Source of the DNA: Nostoc indistinguendum CM1-VF10
Lineage (GTDB): Bacteria; Cyanobacteriota; Cyanobacteriia; Cyanobacteriales; Nostocaceae
Assembly: GCA_019359215.1 (NCBI GenBank)
Contig: JAHHHS010000042.1
Span: forward strand, 1 to 58,714
DNA length: 58,714 nucleotides
Direction of reading: 5' to 3'
Shown: piece after piece, positions 27,057 through 36,091 of the stretch
How the letters are laid out: each line of letters begins with the position of its first letter
Numbering within the stretch: the stretch's first letter is position 1
Program-made: the position numbers and the translations under genes
The notes under the pieces: model-generated
The model's input: only the letters and a program-made list of their open reading frames with translations
The model's database searches: none
What the model was told of the DNA's origin: nothing

Positions 27057-27476
27057 TTAGGGACTTCCAAGAAATAAATTATCCAAATAAACTAACCACA
27101 GAGACACAGAGAAGCCAGTGCGTTGGGCGGGTTCCCCGATTTGTACCCCTACGGGGAAGCAAGCTACGCTCTTAGCGTTCCCGCAGGGTAGCAACTGGCG
27201 CAACACAGACAGTGGAGGAATAGAAAGAGTTTTTGCGTCAGTTTTGGGATATTTCTTTATATTGGAAGCTCCCAAACAGTCTCTACCAGTATTTCTTTGT
27301 CGTTGGTGAATTAGATGAATTCTTGCCCAAAGGCAATAAAACACATTAGCAACTAAGCGATTACGCTCATCATAACCCCATTTGGAAACTGCGGCTTTGT
27401 AGCACCTTTGTGCTGGAGATTGCAGCAGTGGTAGTTTTATGTACTCATCGCGCCATGCCACAGGTTTGCCCTGCAA
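27057..27476 (-). CDS. doubtful ORF, partly made of repeat DNA
   Basis: Open frame of 139 codons from a TTG start. Its first 80 residues (GKPVAWRDEYIKLPLLQSPA, then KWGYDERNRLVANVFYCLWA) have plausible codon use, but no family is recognised. Its C-terminal part is encoded by a dispersed repeat (27100-27200) with the hairpin CCCCTACGGGGAAGC and the CAGAGACACAGAG block common in Nostoc. It could be a gene remnant whose end was overwritten by the repeat. Coding status is doubtful. Confidence 0.25.
   Translation of the reverse strand: MQGKPVAWRDEYIKLPLLQSPAQRCYKAAVSKWGYDERNRLVANVFYCLWARIHLIHQRQRNTGRDCLGASNIKKYPKTDAKTLSIPPLSVLRQLLPCGNAKSVACFPVGVQIGEPAQRTGFSVSLWLVYLDNLFLGSP
27090..27200. repeat. 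dispersed intergenic repeat
   Basis: Contains ACCACAGAGACACAGAG, GTACCCCTACGGGGAAGC and CTTAGCGTTCCCGCAGGG; related CTTCCCGCAGGG and GAAGCAAGC blocks occur at 11550, 36000 and 39230. Confidence 0.55.
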
Positions 27477-27879
27477 AGCTCAAATTAAAATGGTATCCTC
27501 CGTTAGCTGCTCAGAAAATCGCACTATCCCTTGACAAGTTGTAGTATATATACTACAAATATATTATTAATACAAAACCTTTTTGAAAAAGCAAAATCAA
27601 AAGCTGTCATCATAAAAAACTCTTCTATCAATTTGTGCGGAATGCCAATGATTTAAATTATCTGCGTCTATAAACTTAAAAAATTAGGTATATGGAGGTA
27701 GGTTTGATAATGTTTGCTAACTAATTTGTAATGTTCAAGCAATCAATAAAACTATATTTAAATAACGTCACGGATGAACGAAGATCATTTGAGTATAAGA
27801 AAGAAATTTTATATATCATCGCTTATCCTTGAGCAGTATTCATAAATTATTTCCTTACCCTAAACCTTTGTACAAATAA
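27477..27879. other. intergenic before hen1, nothing recognised
   Basis: About 400 A+T-rich bases. No gene or clear hairpin was seen. The promoter of the hen1-pnkp unit is expected here. Confidence 0.4.
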
Positions 27880-29262
27880 ATGCTGCTGACAATCACAACG
27901 ACACATTCCCCAGCAACGGAGCTAGGCTACCTGTTGCATAAACACCCAGACCGTTGTCAGTCCTTTGCCCTAAGTTTTGGAAAGGCACACATCTTCTACC
28001 CAGAAGCTAGTAGAGAGAAATGTACGGTGGCGTTGTTGTTGGATGTTGATCCTGTGAAGTTGGTGCGGGGAGGCGGTACAAGGCTAAAACAATATGTAAG
28101 CGATCGCCCTTATGTTGCTTCTTCATTTTTAAGTGTAGCGATCGCTCAGGTGCTTAGTACGGCTTTAGGGGGTCGCTGCAAAGACTTACCAAAATTAGCG
28201 CAAACCCCCATTCCTTTGGTAGCAAAACTATCAGCCTTACCTTGTCGCGGTGGTGAAGAGTTTCTGCGGCAATTGTTTGAACCGTTGGGCTATAGTGTCA
28301 GTGCCGAAGGTCATATTTTAGATGAGAAATTCCCTGATTGGGGGCAGAGTCAATACTTTAGCGTCGAACTTCAGCACACCTTGCCGCTTAGTCATTTGTT
28401 AAGTCATCTTTACGTCCTAATTCCGGTGTTGGATGACAATAAGCATTACTGGGTAGGCGATGAAGAAATCGAAAAATTACTACGTCATGGCGAAGGCTGG
28501 TTAACTACCCATCCAGCGCGAGAGCAAATTACAAGGCGTTACCTGAAACGACAGCAACGCTTAACTCGTCTAGCGTTAGCTCAACTAATAGAGTCAGACG
28601 ATCCCGATCTAGATAGTGCTGAAGAAAGCCATGCTGAAGAAGAGGCGGCGGTAGAAAAGCCGATGAGCCTAAATCAGCAACGCATGGATGCTGTGATTGC
28701 TGCTCTAAAACAAAGCAATGCAAAGCGGGTGATTGATTTAGGTTGCGGTCAAGGCAATCTGCTGAAAATACTCCTTAAAGACGGGTTTTTTGAACAGATT
28801 ACAGGTGTCGATGTTTCCTATAGGGCGCTAGAAGTTGCCCAAGAACGATTAGACCGTCTGCGCCTGACGCGTAACCAGTGGGAACGCGTACAACTGATCC
28901 AAGGCGCACTCACTTACCAGGATAAACGCTTTAGTGGCTATGATGCGGCTACGGTAATTGAGGTGATTGAGCATCTTGATTTGCCTCGATTGGGAGCATT
29001 TGAGCGAGTTTTGTTCGAGTTTGCCCAACCTAAAACGGTGCTGGTGACAACGCCAAATATTGAATACAATATCAAATTTGAAAACCTCCCGGCTGGAAAA
29101 CTGCGACATAAAGACCACCGCTTTGAATGGACGCGATCGCAGTTTCAAAATTGGGCAAACCAAGTAGCAGAAAGTTTTGGTTACACTGTGGAATTTCAAC
29201 CTATCGGGACGGAAGATCCAGAAGTCGGTTCACCCACACAAATGGGGGTATTTAAAAGGTAA
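27880..29262 (+). CDS. hen1: bacterial Hen1, RNA 3'-terminal ribose 2'-O-methyltransferase
   Basis: Methylates the 2'-OH at the 3' end of RNA cut by ribotoxins, marking it during repair by the Pnkp partner so that the healed RNA resists re-cleavage. The N-terminal half (about 1-240) is the bacterial Hen1 module that contacts and activates the Pnkp ligase (starts LLTITTTHSPATELGYLLHK). The C-terminal half is a class I methyltransferase with DLGCGQGNLLKILL at about 286 and the metal-binding EVIEHLD segment at about 361, with the HKDHRFEW motif near the end. Length of 460 residues is typical. pnkp begins 121 bases downstream on the same strand. Confidence 0.96.
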   Translation: MLLTITTTHSPATELGYLLHKHPDRCQSFALSFGKAHIFYPEASREKCTVALLLDVDPVKLVRGGGTRLKQYVSDRPYVASSFLSVAIAQVLSTALGGRCKDLPKLAQTPIPLVAKLSALPCRGGEEFLRQLFEPLGYSVSAEGHILDEKFPDWGQSQYFSVELQHTLPLSHLLSHLYVLIPVLDDNKHYWVGDEEIEKLLRHGEGWLTTHPAREQITRRYLKRQQRLTRLALAQLIESDDPDLDSAEESHAEEEAAVEKPMSLNQQRMDAVIAALKQSNAKRVIDLGCGQGNLLKILLKDGFFEQITGVDVSYRALEVAQERLDRLRLTRNQWERVQLIQGALTYQDKRFSGYDAATVIEVIEHLDLPRLGAFERVLFEFAQPKTVLVTTPNIEYNIKFENLPAGKLRHKDHRFEWTRSQFQNWANQVAESFGYTVEFQPIGTEDPEVGSPTQMGVFKR

Positions 29263-29383
29263 GCTTACCTCGACCTAAAGGTACGAGGCTTTAGCCTCAG
29301 ATTTGAATCATCGGAAACAGAGACAATTGCCCCTCTAGTTAATTCCTAGAAAGAGCTATAAATAATTGCCAGGAGCAAACTAA

Positions 29384-30745
29384 ATGAAACTAACTATTCC
29401 TGAACTATCCCTAATTGTTCTCATTGGTGCTTCTGGTTCCGGTAAATCCACTTTTGCTCGTCAGCACTTTCAGCCTTTTGAGGTGCTGTCTTCCGACTTT
29501 TGCCGGGGGTTGGTGTCGAATCAAGAAAATAACCAGTCTGCTACCAAAGATGCTTTTGAGGTGTTGCGCTTCATTGCTGACAAACGGCTGGCAGCAGGTA
29601 AACTAACAGTAATTGATGCTACCAACGTGCAGATGGAAGACCGCAAGCCCTTACTGCAAATGGCGCGGCAGTATCATTCTTTTGCGATCGCTATAGTTCT
29701 CGACCTACCAGAGGAATTATGCCACGAACGTAACCAACTCCGTAGCGATCGCCAGTTTGGTTCTCATGTAGTGCGTCGCCATACCCAAATGTTACGACGT
29801 TCTCTGCGGGGTTTAGAAAAGGAAGGCTTTCGCTATGTCTACATTCTCAACTCTTTAGAAGAAATTGCATCCGTTGAAATTGAGCGCCAGCCTTTGTGGA
29901 ACAACCTCAAACACGAACATGGCCCCTTTGACATTATTGGAGATATTCATGGCTGTTGTGATGAACTCGAAATATTACTTCAACAGCTAGGCTATCAAAA
30001 AGGTGAAGGAGCAAAGGAGCAAAAAAGCAGAGAAGAAGAATTGTCTACTTTTTCACTCTGGAATGCCCCTACTTACTACCACCCAGAGGGACGCAAAGCC
30101 TTATTCTTAGGTGATTTGGTAGACCGGGGGACGCGGATATTAGATACAGTTAAACTAGTGCGAAACATGGTTGAAGCAGGTACGGCTTTCTGCGTTCCTG
30201 GTAATCATGAAAATAAACTATTGCGGAAATTACGCGGTAAAAATGTCCGGGTTAATCATGGGTTAGAGCAAACCCTGGCTGAGATTGAGGCTTTACCTAG
30301 TGAGGTGCGCGAACCTTTCACCAAAGAACTGCAAAAGTTTTTAGATTCCTTAATAAGTCACTACCTTTTAGATGATGGGCGGTTAGTAGTGGCTCACGCG
30401 GGGATGAAACAGGAAATGCAGGGGCGGGGGTCTGGTGCTGTGCGCGAGTTTGCTCTTTATGGCGAAAGCACTGGTGAGATTGATGAATTTGGCTTACCCG
30501 TCCGCTACAACTGGGCAGGAGAGTATTGCGGTGAAGCAATGGTGGTTTACGGACATACCCCTGTACCAGAAGCAGAATGGCTGAATAATACTATTGATAT
30601 AGATACAGGCTGCGTCTTTGGCGGCAAACTCACTGCCCTCCGCTATCCAGAAAAAGAACTGGTGAGCGTTCCTGCTGCTTGCGTATACTGTGAACCTGTA
30701 AAACCTTTGGTACAGAACACAGCAACACGCACATCTCAACAATAA
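29384..30745 (+). CDS. pnkp: Pnkp kinase-phosphatase part (split gene)
   Basis: First 453 residues of a polynucleotide kinase-phosphatase-ligase. The 5'-OH kinase (about 1-170) has the P-loop GASGSGKST with Lys21/Ser22 and a DATNVQ motif; the 2',3'-phosphatase of the metallophosphoesterase type (about 185-450) has GDIHGC, GDLVDRG, GNHE and VAHAGMK. A TAA stop follows NTATRTSQQ, whereas known bacterial Pnkp proteins of about 870 residues continue directly into the ligase. The ligase frame continues in phase at the very next codon. An extra Lys/Glu-rich segment (GEGAKEQKSREEELS) sits in the phosphatase between the GDIHGC and GDLVDRG motifs. It can still heal ends alone. Confidence 0.93.
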   Translation: MKLTIPELSLIVLIGASGSGKSTFARQHFQPFEVLSSDFCRGLVSNQENNQSATKDAFEVLRFIADKRLAAGKLTVIDATNVQMEDRKPLLQMARQYHSFAIAIVLDLPEELCHERNQLRSDRQFGSHVVRRHTQMLRRSLRGLEKEGFRYVYILNSLEEIASVEIERQPLWNNLKHEHGPFDIIGDIHGCCDELEILLQQLGYQKGEGAKEQKSREEELSTFSLWNAPTYYHPEGRKALFLGDLVDRGTRILDTVKLVRNMVEAGTAFCVPGNHENKLLRKLRGKNVRVNHGLEQTLAEIEALPSEVREPFTKELQKFLDSLISHYLLDDGRLVVAHAGMKQEMQGRGSGAVREFALYGESTGEIDEFGLPVRYNWAGEYCGEAMVVYGHTPVPEAEWLNNTIDIDTGCVFGGKLTALRYPEKELVSVPAACVYCEPVKPLVQNTATRTSQQ

Positions 30746-31993
30746 TTGGATGATGTATTGTACATTGAGGATGTTGTGGGTAAGCGGATTATTAACACCC
30801 GACTTCAGTCCAAAATTACCATTCGGGAAGAAAATGTGATCGCGGCTTTAGAAGTGATGAGCCGTTTTGCTACCAATCCTAAATGGCTGATTTATTTACC
30901 CCCCACTATGTCCCCAGTAGAAACATCTCTATTGCCAGGATTTTTGGAACATCCAGCCCAAGCCTTTAGTTACTACCAAAACCAGGGAATTACACAAGTA
31001 GTCTGCGAGGAAAAACACATGGGTTCGCGGGCGGTTGTGATTATTTGCCGAGATTCGGCAGCTGCCGAAAAACGATTTGGTGTAGTAAATGAGGGAATCG
31101 GCATCTGCTATACGCGCACGGGGCGGAGGTTTTTTGATGATTCAGCATTAGAGACAGAATTTTTGGCGCGGGTAAATCTTGCCCTCTCCCAGAGCGGTTT
31201 TTGGTCAGAATTTCAAACCGACTGGGTGTGCCTAGACTGTGAATTAATGCCGTGGTCAGCCAAAGCACAGGGGCTGTTACGAGAACAGTATGCACCCGTT
31301 GGAGTGGCATCACGCCTCGCCCTCAATGATGCTGTTACCTGTTTACAACAAGCAAGCGATCGCGGTGTAGATATTAGCACCCAACTCAGTCATTATCAAC
31401 AGCCTGCAGATATGGCAGATCACTATGTCACCGCCTACCGCCAATACTGCTGGTCTGTCACTGATATTTCTGGATTAAAGTTAGCTCCTTTCCACATCCT
31501 AGCAACAGAAGGAGCCGTCCACATCGATAAAGACCATCGCTGGCACATAGAGCAAATTGCCAAAATCTGCCAAAAAGACCCTGCCCTGCTCCTAGCTACT
31601 GCCTACAAAGTAATAGATTTGGCTGACCCCAGCAGTCAGGCAGAGGGGATTTATTGGTGGGAAAAATCTACCAAAGTAGGGGGTGAAGGTATAGTTGTCA
31701 AACCTATGGACTTTATCGTTCGAGGTAGTCGCGGCATTATCCAGCCCGCAGTCAAATGTCGCGGACAAGAATATCTGCGGATTATTTATGGGCCTGAATA
31801 TTCAACCCCAGAGAATCTGCAACGTCTGCGCCAACGTGGATTATCTCACAAGCGTTCTTTGGCTATGCGCGAGTTTACTTTGGGTATTGAGGCATTGGAG
31901 CGATTTGTCGCCCATACCCCTCTGCGCCGCGTGCATGAATGTGTTTTCGGTATTCTGGCATTGGAAAGCGAACCCGTCGATCCACGACTTTAA
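30746..31993 (+). CDS. pnkp: Pnkp ligase part (split gene)
   Basis: Adenylyltransferase/ligase module of Pnkp, 415 residues, in the same reading frame as the upstream part and separated from it by one TAA codon. The nucleotidyl-lysine motif is EEKHMGSRAV with Lys90 of this frame (residue 544 of a joined protein). The VCLDCELMPW and GEGIVVKP motifs are other nucleotidyltransferase motifs. The only nearby start is the TTG right after the stop, with no ribosome binding site, so separate translation would depend on re-initiation. A joined protein would be 869 residues, the expected full length. A single CAA-to-TAA change would explain the split. Confidence 0.9.
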   Translation: MDDVLYIEDVVGKRIINTRLQSKITIREENVIAALEVMSRFATNPKWLIYLPPTMSPVETSLLPGFLEHPAQAFSYYQNQGITQVVCEEKHMGSRAVVIICRDSAAAEKRFGVVNEGIGICYTRTGRRFFDDSALETEFLARVNLALSQSGFWSEFQTDWVCLDCELMPWSAKAQGLLREQYAPVGVASRLALNDAVTCLQQASDRGVDISTQLSHYQQPADMADHYVTAYRQYCWSVTDISGLKLAPFHILATEGAVHIDKDHRWHIEQIAKICQKDPALLLATAYKVIDLADPSSQAEGIYWWEKSTKVGGEGIVVKPMDFIVRGSRGIIQPAVKCRGQEYLRIIYGPEYSTPENLQRLRQRGLSHKRSLAMREFTLGIEALERFVAHTPLRRVHECVFGILALESEPVDPRL

Positions 31994-32086
31994 ATTTTAA
32001 AGCTTTAGGGACTTCCGAGTATGTCACTTAGGGAATATGCTTGACAATATCAGCATATTCCCCACTTTATAACACTAAAGCTCAGG

Positions 32087-32629
32087 TTAAGCTCTAACCT
32101 TTTTGCCTGATGTTAACTTTTTCTTCATGAGCCAGCCAATGGTGCAAGCAATGAAGCTACCGCCTAAAGTTGTAGGCTCAGGGATTTGCCTATAGGTAAC
32201 TTTACCTGAGCCAATTTGCATATCATCGGCAGAAGTAACTGCAAAATCATATCCATCAATTTTGTATGTGATGGAACTTGAAGGATTAGCTTTATCGAGG
32301 AAAACATATTGTAATCCAACAGACTCTGTACCTGTTAAGAATGTGGTTGGAAATACAACAGGATATCCAGGATATTCAGTATCATCCTTTTCAGTGTAAA
32401 TATTAGAGTTGTTGTCAAATTGAAAATTTAGCGACTCAACTAGTGCTACCGGAATATTATCGTTGCTGAAAGCTGAATCATCAAAGCTAAAAAATCCTTC
32501 TCCCTTAGTTATCAGACTATCGACAGTGAAACCGTAATTAATAATTGCAGCAGATGCAGAATTAGCCCCTACAGCAGCAAACATTAAGGCACAACTAGTA
32601 GCAAGCGTTAATTGCGAAACTAATTTCAT
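32087..32629 (-). CDS. PEP-CTERM sorting-domain protein
   Basis: Exported protein of 180 residues. A signal peptide covers about residues 1-27 (SCALMFAAVGANSASAA). The middle is a beta-rich, acidic domain (GFFSFDDSAFSNDNIP; DGYDFAVTSADDM). The C-terminal signal is IPEPTTLGGSFIACTIGWLM followed by a basic tail, the PEP-CTERM pattern read by exosortase for surface sorting. No exosortase gene is in the window. Such proteins are often linked to exopolysaccharide or biofilm. It stands alone, minus strand. Confidence 0.85.
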   Translation of the reverse strand: MKLVSQLTLATSCALMFAAVGANSASAAIINYGFTVDSLITKGEGFFSFDDSAFSNDNIPVALVESLNFQFDNNSNIYTEKDDTEYPGYPVVFPTTFLTGTESVGLQYVFLDKANPSSSITYKIDGYDFAVTSADDMQIGSGKVTYRQIPEPTTLGGSFIACTIGWLMKKKLTSGKKVRA

Positions 32630-32718
32630 CTAAACTTTCCCCAAGATAAATTTCTGCAAGCAATGTTCACGTAAACTATATAAGTAGGCTTGATATAATT
32701 GCTAAATATTTATGCTTT

Positions 32719-32747
32719 CCCTAGCCTTCTTTTAAAGGAGGCTAGGG
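32719..32747. terminator. hairpin, probable terminator
   Basis: CCCTAGCCT pairs with AGGCTAGGG, extended inward by CTTTTAAAG, about 20 bases after the phosphoesterase stop on the minus strand. It also resembles a dispersed hairpin repeat, so it may serve both roles. Confidence 0.6.
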
Positions 32748-32766
32748 AGAATCAAGCCTAAGCTGA

Positions 32767-35700
32767 TTAGTTTGCTTGAGCAGAGAGGTTATCTGTACTC
32801 AAACTCGAATTTCCGAGTAGTTGGGCGCGATTTTGGCGAAGATCGGCATGGCTGCGCTCTGTTGGATAAGGCACTTTGTCGCCTTGAATGCCAGCCCAAA
32901 GTACGCGGTTGAATTTCTCAGGATCTAACTTATCTTCAACTTCAAAATAGAAGTCTTTGGTTGCTTGCGCCCACCACTGTTTGTTATGCAAAGATGGAAT
33001 AGCTGTTGTCTTTTCTACATTCTTGGCTTGGCAAGCTGGTACTAGTTTGGGGTCTACAGGCTCACCACACAAATTACCTGGAACGACAGCTTTATAGGGA
33101 GTAAAGTTTGGTTCTCTAGTGAATGCATCTGACATTGGTTTGGCATTGGCGTCAGTGATTCCTAAATAACCAATGTTCAGTAAATCTTCCATTGTCCGCA
33201 CCAGGCTGACAGTGTTGTAGTTAGTGCTGACTAGGGCCTTTCGCTTAGTGTAAGGCGAGATGATATAGACTACTGAGCGATGACTGTCAACATGGTCAGG
33301 GCCGTCTTGGGAATCATCTTCTACAATAACGATCGCAGTGTCTTTCCACAGAGGAGACTTGGAGATTTTTTCCACTAGCAAGCCAACAGCATAATCATTA
33401 TCAGCCATTTGCAGTGGGACAGTATTCAAACCAGCCACGGCGTTACCGAAATCACCAAAGTGGTCGTGAGGTAAACGTACTAGTGACAAGTTGGGCAATT
33501 CATTCCTTGCCAGATAGCTATCAATGTCCCGCGCCCATTCATTGTATAGATAGATGTCAGCATTCTTCTGGTCGTATCCCCGGAAATAGTTGTCAGTTTT
33601 ATCCAACAATACAGGTTTAGCGGCTACAGCTTGGGGAATATTATCAGCAGCAGGATTTGGAGAGATGGGGATGTAAAGCGGATTGGTCGGATCTGGTTGT
33701 GTGGGATCTGCTTGGGTAGTACTGTAGCTGCCATCAAGGACGAAGAAACCGTAATTGCGTACAGTCTTACCAGCACGCAATGCTGCATCCCAAAGATAGC
33801 CGCCGATAGCGTTTGAATTCAGTTCACCATCGCCTGCGGGGGCATTTACATCTCGAGTTCCAGGCAAAATAGAAGATTTACCAGAGGGATCTAACACTCC
33901 CGTTACTCGTGTATTGAATTGGGAGGGATTAGAAGAAGTTTGCGGTAGGGCAAGGTTGATTCTACGGTTAGTACCTTCGTAGTCGTAGGTCAAACCGTTA
34001 AACTCAGCGTTGCCATAAAGTACTGATTGAGTTTTTTCAGTGTAATCAGTTGTTCTTGCATAAGTAGACCAGTTCCAGCCCACACCGCTTGACTCACCAG
34101 AATCATAGAAGTTATCAAAAGTCACAAAGTCAAGGGCTAACTTGTGATGGTTGGGTGAAATTGGTTGTGGGAATAAAGTTAATGCTGGGTCGCCGTTGCC
34201 AACAGGCAAATCGCCGAGTACCTGGTCGTAGGTACGATTTTCTTTAACTACGTAGATAACGTGCTTAATTTTATCCTGTAAAAATCTCATCGTCCGGTCA
34301 GGACGGCGATTGTAGAAACCGTTGTTTCTGTCTACCTGTTCGGAAAGCGTAGCTAAAGTACCACCTTTGGGAATTGGGATAACTGATATTCCAGCTTTTT
34401 CTAAAGCCCAGGTATACTCATTTCTAAAAGTAGTATTGCGTGCTAGTCCGGCTGGTGTTGTTTCGCCATTTGAAGGGTTGGGGCCAGAATTGCTCTTGGC
34501 GTTGACAACGTATAGGTTTTGACCATCTTTACTAACGCTGACAGAATTGGGATACCAGCCAGTGGGGATACGTCCAATTACCCGACCAGATTGCAAGTCC
34601 ACAACAGCAACAGCATTCTCACCGCCGAGAGTCACGTAAAGCTGACGTTCATCTGAACTCAGCGCCACAGAGTTAGGATTTGCTCCTTTGTACCGATCGC
34701 TAGGTCGAGACAGATTGATAGTTTGGACAACGTTATTGGTATTTGTGTCAATGACTGAAACCGAATCACTATTACCGTTAGCTACATATAGTCGCTTTTG
34801 GTCTGTCGATAGTTGCACCTTGTTGGGTTGGCTACCTACAGGGATACGGGTAATACTTCCGGCAGTAATATTGACAGCAACCACCTCGTTATCGCGCTGG
34901 CTGGTAACGAAGACTTTCGCTGCCGCACCGTTTTCTGCACTTTGGATGGCTACATCAAAAGGAAATTCTCCTGTTGCTATGCGATCGCCTGGTCTAAAGA
35001 ACTTAATTTCTCTGAGTACTTTACGGTTAGTAGTATCAACAATTGATATTGAGTCGTTCTCAAAATTGGCAGCCACTAAAGTTTTGCCATCTTTGCTGAC
35101 ATCAAGACCTGCTACAACTGCTCCTGTTGCCACAGTTTCAGCTGGTGTGTTCTTCAACAAACCACCATCGTAGTCTGGGAAAGGCGCAGTTGAGTTGGAA
35201 TTGTGATTTAGTAAAATAAAAGGAGCATCTGGCAAGTATTGGCTGCCATTGGAGGCATAAGCATAAACGCGATCGTCAATGCCACCTGATACATAAAAGC
35301 GTGTGCCGTCTTTTGCCCAAGCTAGTCCGTTATATGTATTGGGAATGTTAATCTGTTGCTGCTTAACTAACTTACCGTTGCTGACATCAAAGACAAAAAC
35401 CCATTCAGCTTTTGGAGTTCTTGTAGCACTTGGTTTGCCAGTTAATGGGTCTAAGACCGGATAAGTGAAATCAGCACCAGTATTTTCATCCCTGAAGTCC
35501 TTGTTATAGCCACTGGTAAGCACCAGTAGAGTTTTACCATCGGGGCTGAGAGCTGTGGTTACAGCTTCGGCAGCATCAGCATTAGTGTCTGTACGCAAAC
35601 CAGTCCTCAAACGTGCAAATGTCGAACCTGGTGCTGCCGCAGGTGTAATTATCTGACCTGTGGGTAATAATGCTCCACCTTCAGGTATGTTACCAACCGG

Positions 35701-35805
35701 GCTAGTAGGAAGCACGGCGTTAACTAACTGGATACCACTTACTACTATTGCCACCGCTACCAGCAGGCTGAGTACGAGATATCGCTTACGCTTGAAATTT
35801 TGCAT
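32767..35805 (-). CDS. YncE-like beta-propeller / phosphoesterase fusion
   Basis: Exported protein of 1012 residues. Residues 1-30 are a signal anchor (LVLSLLVAVAIVVSGIQL). About residues 55-470 form a seven-bladed YVTN/YncE-type beta-propeller (repeats such as VSVIDTNTNNVVQTINLS, and LYVTLGGENAVAVVDLQSGR). The second half is an alkaline-phosphatase-fold phosphoesterase of the AcpA/phospholipase C type (IKHVIYVVKENRTYDQVLGD; the acidic segment FDNFYDSGESSGVGWNW; DTAIVIVEDDSQDGPDHVDSH). It may release phosphate from organic esters outside the cell; its metal and substrate are not known. Not linked to a Pho gene here, though the phn locus is in the same window. Confidence 0.9.
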   Translation of the reverse strand: MQNFKRKRYLVLSLLVAVAIVVSGIQLVNAVLPTSPVGNIPEGGALLPTGQIITPAAAPGSTFARLRTGLRTDTNADAAEAVTTALSPDGKTLLVLTSGYNKDFRDENTGADFTYPVLDPLTGKPSATRTPKAEWVFVFDVSNGKLVKQQQINIPNTYNGLAWAKDGTRFYVSGGIDDRVYAYASNGSQYLPDAPFILLNHNSNSTAPFPDYDGGLLKNTPAETVATGAVVAGLDVSKDGKTLVAANFENDSISIVDTTNRKVLREIKFFRPGDRIATGEFPFDVAIQSAENGAAAKVFVTSQRDNEVVAVNITAGSITRIPVGSQPNKVQLSTDQKRLYVANGNSDSVSVIDTNTNNVVQTINLSRPSDRYKGANPNSVALSSDERQLYVTLGGENAVAVVDLQSGRVIGRIPTGWYPNSVSVSKDGQNLYVVNAKSNSGPNPSNGETTPAGLARNTTFRNEYTWALEKAGISVIPIPKGGTLATLSEQVDRNNGFYNRRPDRTMRFLQDKIKHVIYVVKENRTYDQVLGDLPVGNGDPALTLFPQPISPNHHKLALDFVTFDNFYDSGESSGVGWNWSTYARTTDYTEKTQSVLYGNAEFNGLTYDYEGTNRRINLALPQTSSNPSQFNTRVTGVLDPSGKSSILPGTRDVNAPAGDGELNSNAIGGYLWDAALRAGKTVRNYGFFVLDGSYSTTQADPTQPDPTNPLYIPISPNPAADNIPQAVAAKPVLLDKTDNYFRGYDQKNADIYLYNEWARDIDSYLARNELPNLSLVRLPHDHFGDFGNAVAGLNTVPLQMADNDYAVGLLVEKISKSPLWKDTAIVIVEDDSQDGPDHVDSHRSVVYIISPYTKRKALVSTNYNTVSLVRTMEDLLNIGYLGITDANAKPMSDAFTREPNFTPYKAVVPGNLCGEPVDPKLVPACQAKNVEKTTAIPSLHNKQWWAQATKDFYFEVEDKLDPEKFNRVLWAGIQGDKVPYPTERSHADLRQNRAQLLGNSSLSTDNLSAQAN

Positions 35806-35939
35806 TTTTTGTGCTTGAACATCAAACTTGTTCTTTACACAGCAAATACTGCTCTTTTTTAGTTAAGAAAAAGGTAAGGTGAGGGAAAGATTCAGATAGA
35901 AAGTTGTTTTACTAGTGGCTCAAAATCGCTACTCAACAG

Positions 35940-36060
35940 CCCGACAGTAGGAGTATTCTCTGTAAGTATAATAAGGATCCGTAGACGCATCCTCCTACGG
36001 AGAAGCAAGCACGCAAAGCGTCTTTCTGTGACACGCTGTTCGCGTTCGTAGAGAAGCGGC
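35940..36060. repeat. dispersed repeat, copy A
   Basis: Contains GGAGAAGCAAGCACGCAAAG, TGACACGCTGTTCGCGTTCG and TAGAGAAGC. An inverted relative lies at 39176-39250. Confidence 0.65.
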
Positions 36061-36091
36061 TAGTTAATCTTGATAAGTGACAGATGAAAAA

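Noticed and set aside
27057..27476. Minus-strand frame after 6S RNA as a transposase remnant
   Set aside because: No DDE, HUH or resolvase motif is visible; part of it is repeat DNA. Kept only as a doubtful open frame.
32087..35805. PEP-CTERM protein and phosphoesterase as an operon
   Set aside because: A strong hairpin and about 137 bases separate them, and no functional link is evident.
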